Assembly (NCBI RefSeq): GCF_963676685.1
Contig: NC_092345.1
Coordinates: 72,963,960 to 73,027,959 of the forward strand
Direction of reading: 5' to 3'
DNA: 64,000 nt
Origin: Mytilus edulis
Lineage: Eukaryota; Mollusca; Bivalvia; Mytilida; Mytilidae
The position numbers and the translations under genes were made by a program. The notes below the pieces were generated by a model. That model saw only the letters and a list, made by a program, of their open reading frames with translations. It ran no database searches and was not told where the DNA came from. Shown here piece after piece: positions 40,201 to 49,200 of this stretch (positions are counted from its first letter, which is position 1; every line of letters begins with the position of its first letter).

Positions 40201-43200
40201 TGTGTGTGTTTTCTTTTCCCCTTTTTATTATAATGTTAATATTCAAATAATATATATTCACAGTAGAAGAAAAAAAAAAAAATGTAGTCAATTTTTTGTT
40301 GTATATATTAAACCCCTTAACACCATAGTCAGGTGGTGATGTAAAGGGATTGTAAAAGCCTGACTACTGAAAAACAAATAAAAAAAAAAAAAAGTATTTC
40401 AATTGCTCTGAAATTATACCACAAGTAGAAGGTTTGGATACATTTTGGGGGTTATGATGCCATCAGTCTAGGAATTAAGGGCCAAAAACAAGCATTTTTA
40501 TAGGACCGCAAAAATTGAAAATGTTTTGGTCGTATATTGGTATGACATTTGCGTCGTCGTCGTCCGAAGACATTTGGTTTCGTACTCTAACTTTAATATA
40601 AGTAAATAGAAATCTATGAAATTTAAACACAAGGTTTATGACCATAAAAGGAAGGTTGGAATTGATTTTGGGAGTTTTAGTCCCAGAAGTTTAGGAATTA
40701 GGGGCCAAAAAGGGCTCAAATAAGCATTTTCTTGGTTTTCGCACAATAACTTTAGTATAAGTAAACAGAAATCTATGAAATTTTAACATAAGGTTCATGA
40801 CCACAAAAGGAAGGTTTGGATTGATTTTGGGAGTTTTGGTCCCAACGGTTTAGGAATAAGGGGCAAAAAAAAGGTCCAAAATAAGCGTTTTTCTTGGTTT
40901 TTGCACAATAACTTTAGTATAAGTAAATAGAAATCTATGAAATTTTATCACAAGGTTTATGACCACAAAAGGAAGGTTGAAATTGATTTTAGGAGTTTTG
41001 GTCCCAACAGTTTAGGAATTAGGGGCCAAAAGGGTCCAAAATTAAACTTTGATGAAAAGCCAAAATGAATCATTAGGGTTCTTTCATATGCCGAATCTAA
41101 CCGTGTATTTAGATTCTTAATATTTGGTCCTGTTTTCAAATTGGTCTGCATTAAGGTCCAAAGGGTCCAAAATTAAACTTAGTTTGATTTTATCAAAAAT
41201 TGAATTCTTGGGGTTCTTTGATATGCTGAATCTAAACGTGTACTTAGATTTTTGATTATGGGCCCAGTTTTCAAGTTGGTCCAAATCGGGGTCCAAAATT
41301 AAACTTTATTTGATTTCAACAAAAATTGAATATATGGGGTTCTTCAATATGCTGAATCTAACCATGTATTTAGATTTTTAATATTTGGGCCCGGTTATCA
41401 AATTGGTCTACATTGAGGTCTAAAGGGTCTAAAATTGAACATTATTTGATTTCATCAAAAATTGAATTCTTGGGGTTCTATGATATGCTGAATCGAACCA
41501 TGTATTTAGATTTTGGATATTAGACCATAATAGGTAAATGTCGAATTTAAAATTTTTACGTTTTTAAGTTTAAGTTCTTAGACCACATTCATTCTGTGTC
41601 AGAAACCTATGTTGTGTCAACTATTTAATCACAATCCAAATTCAGAGCTGTATCAAGCTTAAATGTTGTGTCCATACTTGCCCCAGCTGTTCAGAGTTCG
41701 ACCTCTGCAGTCGTATAGAGCTGCACCCTGCGGAGCATCTGGTTCTAGTTTCCAGAATAACTTGTGTTTAAGAGTATGGATCTCTCTGAAATTGTACTAC
41801 AAGGTTCCATACTACAAAAGAAATGCTGGGATTGAGTGTGGGGGTAATTGCTAAAAGGGGGGATTCACAAAGTTTGGGGGTTCAAATTTTTTTTCAAAAT
41901 TTTTCAAATATCAAATTTGGTAAAATTTCAAGAAGAATCTTTAATTGCACATTATTGTGCAATACATTTGTAAGATATTGACGTTAATGTTGTGTAAGAA
42001 ACCTATACTATGTCAAAAATTTGATCACAATCCAAATTCAAACAGTATCGAGCTTGAATATTGTGTCCAAATTTGCCCCAGTTGTTGCAGTCGTATCAGG
42101 CATCGCTCAGCGAAACAATTTATTTTTAATTTAGGATACTAAACTTCCTCCTTGGGATGTGAGACTTGAAAAATGGAATTAGCAATTGAACTTGAAAAAT
42201 GGAATTAAGCAATTAAAGGCTACCGTAGGGCCTTCGACAATGAGAAAAGACATACCCTGTAATCTTATAAAAGCCCCATCATAAAAAATTTGAAATAATT
42301 CAAACAAGAAAAATAACAGCCTTTTTTCTAACAAAACAATTTACTAAAAATAAATATGAAAGACCAAGGAAATCCACATTAATACAGGCTCAGGACTGCC
42401 TTGGGACAGGCACATAAAGAATGCAACAGGGTTAAACATGTTTGTGAACACTCAATCTTCCCATTCACCTTAGACACTGGTGGAACAGCATAACACAAGA
42501 ACAAAATATGGATATATATTGGAGGTTGCTTACTTATTGTTCTTTATTTTTCAAGTACATGGCATTAAAGATAACATGTGTTTATCCCCTAGTTCTAAAA
42601 GTAGTTATTTTATATTTATACAGAAGGAGACACAGTACAGCTGAGAACAAAAACAAAGGAACAAAGTTCTCATAATGTCAAAAGAAATAGAAGTTTCCGG
42701 CTACCAGAATTGAAGGGAACTTCTGATGCTGAAGATAATGTTCAGTTGAGACCAAAAACTGAAGGACATGATTTATATAGGAAGAACAGAGAAAAAAGTT
42801 TCCAAGAATTGGAACAGAAAGGAATATATGATACTGATGAGTCAGAATATAATGGTAATTGTCCCCTTTCCCAACACCATTAACAGATTAGGTTAATCGT
42901 AAGGAAAGCAACAATTATGTTACTTTTATTGTCTTGCAGATTATATGGGAAATATTATTTCTATATGTTTTGAAGTAATCTGTTTGTATATGAATATAGT
43001 CAAAGTTATAGACAGCATGGATTATGTATATAATATTTAAAATAAAATTCCATGATATACCAGGTTTTATATTAGTGTGTACATCAGTATGTATGTACAT
43101 AGCACCTATCTATTTTTGTAGTAGTTAATGATAAATTTGGTTTCTGTTGACCTGTATCATTCTATTTTGGCATTAAAACAATGAATGAGGTTTATATTTT

Positions 43201-46200
43201 CGTGATTGACAAAAAAATCAACTCGTGAATTGTGATGAGCTTTTCTTCATTTAAATAGTATTCACTTTATAAATACATTACTGCATCTGTTAAACCAATC
43301 ATCTACTTAACTTGTCATCATAGAATGTTAAAACACAACAACAGTACTTTCTTTATTTTTCATACTACTATGTAAAATAATTGGTAAGTGCATTCAAAAT
43401 TTAATCACCTAATTGTGTTTAATTCACATATGAAATTATGTATTTCTCATTGTTATGCGACTTCCTGTGTTGTATTTTCAAAAAATAATAGCACATGTAA
43501 AATGCATTTGAAACTTTCAAATAAAAAGGAAGCACTTGAATGTCTTACATTTATACTACCTAAACATAGTTTAAACCGATTTGATTCTGTTATTACACAC
43601 TTTTTTTAACAAATTACTTCCCTTTGTCATTCATAGACTGATTCCATACTGGACAAAATTGGCATTTGCTAATGCAAAGCATGATGAATTGAAAGTGATG
43701 TATCGGCGGTTTAATTAATTTTTCATAAAAAATGATTTCTGATGTCAAAAGTATTTAGATTAACAACAAATAAATGTAATTAAAAGATTTGAAAACCTTA
43801 AGATTACTCACATTACACACAGGTAAATTTGATTGTCTGCTAGCTCTCCATTATAATTGAAAATTAATGTCCCTCATAAGGGAGACAACTGAAAGAGGGA
43901 TCTCTAATTACAGGGTCAATTACGGGAATTGGCAAATAGCCTTGATTTATGGAACATTTTATGTTTGTTAATTTTGTAAATATTGACATCAAATCAATAC
44001 CATTAATCTATTTAGGTAACAAAGAACCATCTGCAGTGATGTCTAACTCAGCTATGATCAGTGGAACAGAGAGAGAAACAGTTATACAGAAATCTTACTC
44101 GACTGGAACAGCAATGTGTGATATGGACAGACTACAGGCAGATGATGAAAATCCAGAATATATAAGAAATAGTTCGTGGTCAGGAGTTAAAAAGTCTAAC
44201 TCGCACCGGGTTTTAAAAAGATCTTCAATAGATAGTGATATCACAATTTTGACTAATGACAGTAGTAGTATAGGAATCATTTCTGAGTCGACAAATGAAA
44301 GTAGTAGTATAGCTGTCATTTCTGAGTCCAGTAATGACATGATAGCTGATAGAATTCTAGATGTGTTCAGTGATAATAGTGAAGCTAAGTCTGCTCATAA
44401 TTTAACACTTCCAGTCAGAAAAACTGGTTTGAACTCTAGTCAAAATTGTGAAATAGATATTGTCTCACGGAAACTAACTGAAATATCTGAGGAAGCAGCA
44501 GTGGTTACTCCTATGGGGTCTCCTCTGTCAAGTAGTATATGTTCTAGCATGGTTTCAAGTGTTTATGAAAATACTGTTACATCTCCAAGTACTGAAAATA
44601 TACACCAAGAGACTGTTAACTCGTATAAAAATTGTGATAATGGTTTCCATGATAACCACAATGGAAATGAAGAAAGTATTTATGATGTTTTTGTAACCAA
44701 TGATAATAAGGACTTTAATTCAATGCACACAAAAGGAGAAATTGACAACAGGGAAAGTTCATTGACTGTAGAAGTATTAAATTCAAGTGAGACAGCAATG
44801 GATAATTCAAATTTAGACTATGGTTCTGGAGATGTTTCCATGGAGGCTGATAGTGTATTAAAGAGTTTCTGTGATACAGATTTTACTAACATTGATCATA
44901 GATTAAAGCTGTTTTTAACCATGACCTATCTAGAAGAAAATGACGTAGAAAAGCTTCAGTGTGCTCTTAAGGTAATGATTATATATGTATTTATGGCAGT
45001 AATCTATCAAGAAGAAACTGACACACAGTGCCTCTTTTTCTTCGAATTTCTTGTTTTATTAGTACTCATTGTTCTGTGCTATGTAATAATTTACATGTAG
45101 GGTACAAAAGGTTTTGATATTCCTGTTACAGGTCGATATAGTACAGTATATGGAGACAGAGGAGTTCACAGGATACTTGGTTGTGTCTACTGACAGAATC
45201 TTTATCTTCAAGTTCACTGACAAAGAAGACTGGTAAGTAACTTCTGTTTATTGTTATGTTATTATATAGATAGATTGGCCACTAAAGTTAAGTCTTGTCC
45301 AGCTGGATCTTGTTGTTATTGCAATGTTATTATATAGATAGATTGGCTTCTAAAGTTAAGTCTTGTCCAGCTGGATCTTGTTGTTATTGCAATGTTATTA
45401 TATAGATAGATTGGCCACTAAAGTTAAGTCTTGTCCAGCTGGATCTTGTTGTTATTGCAATGTTATTATATAGATAGATTGGCCACTTGCATCTTCTGTT
45501 AAGATGATGAACAGTTAATTTCATGAGATTTTAATCTTGTGTGCTAAAATCTCATGTACATCCACCTATTATTAAAAGTTATAAAATGTCATATAACTTA
45601 TGTCTCACTTTTTTAACAAAAATCTATACATTTTTAATAAGATTTATTGCTTCCCCATGTGTATTTGTCCATTTTTTGTCTTGTTGTAAAATTTGATAAA
45701 AAAAAAATTAAAAAGATGGCAAGATAAAGGAGAAGAAGCAATTTTGATTTATCAAATTTGCTGAACTTAATCTTGAGTTTGATTTCAATAAGATATAGAG
45801 CTATTTTTTAAATGATTTCCTACCAGCTAAACAACCATGAAATAACAGATAATAATACTGTTATTCCAAAAGCAAGTACAGCTTATATATAGGATATATA
45901 TACAATTTTTGACAAATTAATTAAACATGCACCATATCTCAAAAACAGACATATAATAATAAAAATGTTAACTACATTTAAATACATTAAATCACTCTAA
46001 CACAGTACAATTTTAAGTATTATAATAGTATGCATTTGTTTTGTCTTTTGATTTGTTAAATTTGGGATGCTTATATATTTTGATAACTATGGAAGCCCAG
46101 CTGAATAAGTGACACACAGGAGATCTTTTGTTTTAAGAATTTCCAAGTTAATATCTAAAAGAATTTAATTCTATAAATAATTTTACATAATGTAAACTCT

Positions 46201-49200
46201 CTTTCAGTGATGATTATGAAAGCTGCTTGAAATGTATAGAAAATCAACCAATCACAGAACTGCAGTACATTGACATCGGTCTTGGTTACCAAAGTTTGAG
46301 GTTTGAGTTCAGCACTGAATGTTCCAGTTTCACATTTTTGATACGAGATGAAGGAAGGTGTAAATACTTCATCAATCTAATCACTAGTATGTTTTTCTGA
46401 ATTATTCATTTTTATACCCCTACTTTAAAAAAGTGGGGTATACTGTTTTAACTCTGTCTGTCCGTCAGTCCGTCCGTCCCTCTCTATCAGCCCATCTGTC
46501 CTTCCCTTAAATATTCCATCACATCTTTCTCACATTAAGAGGATTTCTGCAATTTGATTTCAGGGTTTATATTAGTCAGCTAAACTGTGTGATTCATCAC
46601 TTCACAAATTCTTGTTTACTGAACACTTGTATCATTTTACACATGATAGCCAATTGAAAAAGTTCATTACATTATTCTTAGGAACTACAATACAAGGATT
46701 TCTGAAATTTGGATTCAGGGTTTACATAAATTTTCAGATGCATCACTCAACAACTTCCTGTTTACTGAACACTTGTATCATTGTAATGATTTTTATATCA
46801 GCATTAAGTTTCAGTCTATGATTATATTTTTTAGACATCTTAAACCTTGTCAAACATTCACAAATTTTATCAGATGTTAATAGAAGATTCTTATGATGAA
46901 GATCTTGCGTATAGAGTCAAATTTGGAGCCTCACAGAAAAAACCCAAAGTATTAGTAAAGCAATGCTGTTATCCTTACTAAATGAACAAGATATAAGCCA
47001 ATTAGCCAAATATTAGTTAAACAAGACTTACTTGCCCTTATGGAAAGAACAACGTATTAGTAAAGCAATGCTGTTATCCTTACTAAATGAACAAGATATT
47101 AGCAAATTAGCCAAATATTAGTTAAACAAGACTTACTTGCCCTTACGGAAAGAACAACGTATTAGTAAAGCAATGCTGTTATCCTTACTAAATGAACAAG
47201 ATATTAGCAAATTAGCCAAATATTAGTTAAACAAGACTTACTTGCCCTTACGGAAAGAACAAAGTATAAGTAAAGCAATGCTGTTAACCTTACAGAAAGA
47301 ACAAAATGTAGGTGAACCGTGAAACAACACTATACTGCTACCCCCACAGAAAAGACAAAGTATTCAAACCCATACAGAAAGAACGAAATAAAAATGTATA
47401 GGTGAATTAATATTCTTATCCTGAAAGCTATACCCTTGTAGTAAGAACAAATCATACAAAACATGACTACTCTATATGGTATTTAGAAAACTATTTTGCC
47501 AGTGCTATGACTAAAAAGTTGTTCTTTTGGGTTGCAGGTATTGTACAGGACACAGCATTTAGTGAGAACAGTAAACTGCAGGGAATCAGTAAATATAATG
47601 CTGAAACTTTGGAGAATTTGACATCAACTATAGCAGAGAGTGATGAGGAAGAGGATGGACAATTTGAGTTAGTCAGATATCTGTGTGGTATTTTGGTTGA
47701 AGAAGGTATAAATATATACCCTTTATAAAACTGTTTGAACAAAATAATCACTTAAACAAAAAAATACAGAAATGTGATATGATTGAGAACTACTCCGCAA
47801 GATAAGTTTCAAGATATCTATTTAAGGTAGCATTACGTACTGATACTATCAAATTACTGATAAAGTTGTATATTATGAATACCCACACACAAAACAAGAT
47901 AATGAATATTCATGCACAATAACATCACTATAAATACTCTCAAGCAGAGCTACAACATTAAAGCATACAAACTGAACTAAAACTTTAAAAAAATATGCAA
48001 AATTCACACTAAGTATAAAAAAAGTAAAACTATGATAATTAATAAAAATTCATCCTTGATTCCAAGAATAATTTTTGTGTCATACAATTTCAGAGGATAT
48101 CAGAGTCTCAGTTGGTTTAGCTATCACAGAGGATGAATTAATACTTGTCACTGAAAACTACCAGTGGCCATTGCCTAGGTTACAGGCTCCCTTAGATGCA
48201 GAGTTCAAAGGTCAACAATTTACAATAAGAGATTGTCAGAAAATCAACAATATTGCAACTGTGGTATGTTTTATTATATATACCTTGCCTTGAATTTCTT
48301 TTACACTGAATATTGTGAAATGATCACACAAAAATACAGCCTCTTTAACACTATGTTATCTACAATTAATTACACTTTGTTCCTCCTTGAAAAAAAAAAG
48401 TAAGCAGTATTTCTACCACATCTCCTGATATGTAAAAAGTTGGTACCCGGTATCTCAAATTCAACCCTAAAAATCAACACTCAATGTCTTCATCTCATTG
48501 CACTATTTTTTTTTTTTTTATTATTGACCAATATCTGAGATCATCTGTTAAGTCTTATGCCATTAGGGAACTGACTATGTTAGAATGGCCTCAATGGTGT
48601 GATTAACCCTCACACTTTGTTAGTCAGCATGGCCTTCAAAATGACTTGTCATAATAGACAACTTTCGAGTTCGATGCATTTCCGTCAAAAACTCTGGTTT
48701 TAGTGAACGTCATTTGTGCGTTTAGGGGCATCGTCACTTCCATTCCAATGTTGAGCGAGTGGTTGGAAAACTATAATTCTATATTGTACGAATTATACGA
48801 CAAATTGAATTCTCAAAATTGACAATCAGAATTGATGTCATTAGGGAATTGCCATTAAGTACCTACAGAACAACCATTATTTCTAGTTTATCCTGCACAA
48901 TGACGATCACCAAGACGCTTGATGAACGTAAATAGTGTAGGGATACAGGCGACCCCCTCTATCTGGTAAATGACGTCATAAAGGCGCATATAATTGACGA
49001 GTTTTTTCCGGTGACGGATGAACTCGAAAGTGGTCTATTCAACTAAACTTGCACAGATTCTTCTACAGGACATGAATTTTACTCACATGCTTTTTAAATT
49101 TCTGATTTGAAATGGACTTAGCTTTGACTATTTATATCAGTTCGATAAACTGAAAGTGTTTGGAAACAGCTTATATATTTCACATTTTAAGATAGCATCT

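Larger units (their letters stand above)
29893..40393 (+). mobile_element. L1/Tx1-like LINE with intact ORF1 and ORF2, interrupted by a DNA transposon
   Basis: Starts 17 bp before the ORF1 start, ends in a poly-A run at 40381-40393. The 14-bp target duplication AAGTATTTCAATTG is at 29879-29892 and 40392-40405. Same orientation as STK11IP, within intron 16. The short 5' UTR suggests truncation there. Removing the nested element (31197-36065 plus one AACT) leaves an inter-ORF spacer of about 555 bp. Host sequence on both sides is one dispersed repeat. Confidence 0.93.

Noticed and set aside
29028-42623. STK11IP split into two genes by the large insertion
   Set aside because: Exon 16 donor and exon 17 acceptor agree in phase, conserved domains continue in order, and the total CDS is divisible by three.
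44972-45100. Open-frame continuation after STK11IP exon 18 with a hydrophobic tail
   Set aside because: A donor at 44972 and the next homologous exon at 45132 show it is intron read-through.
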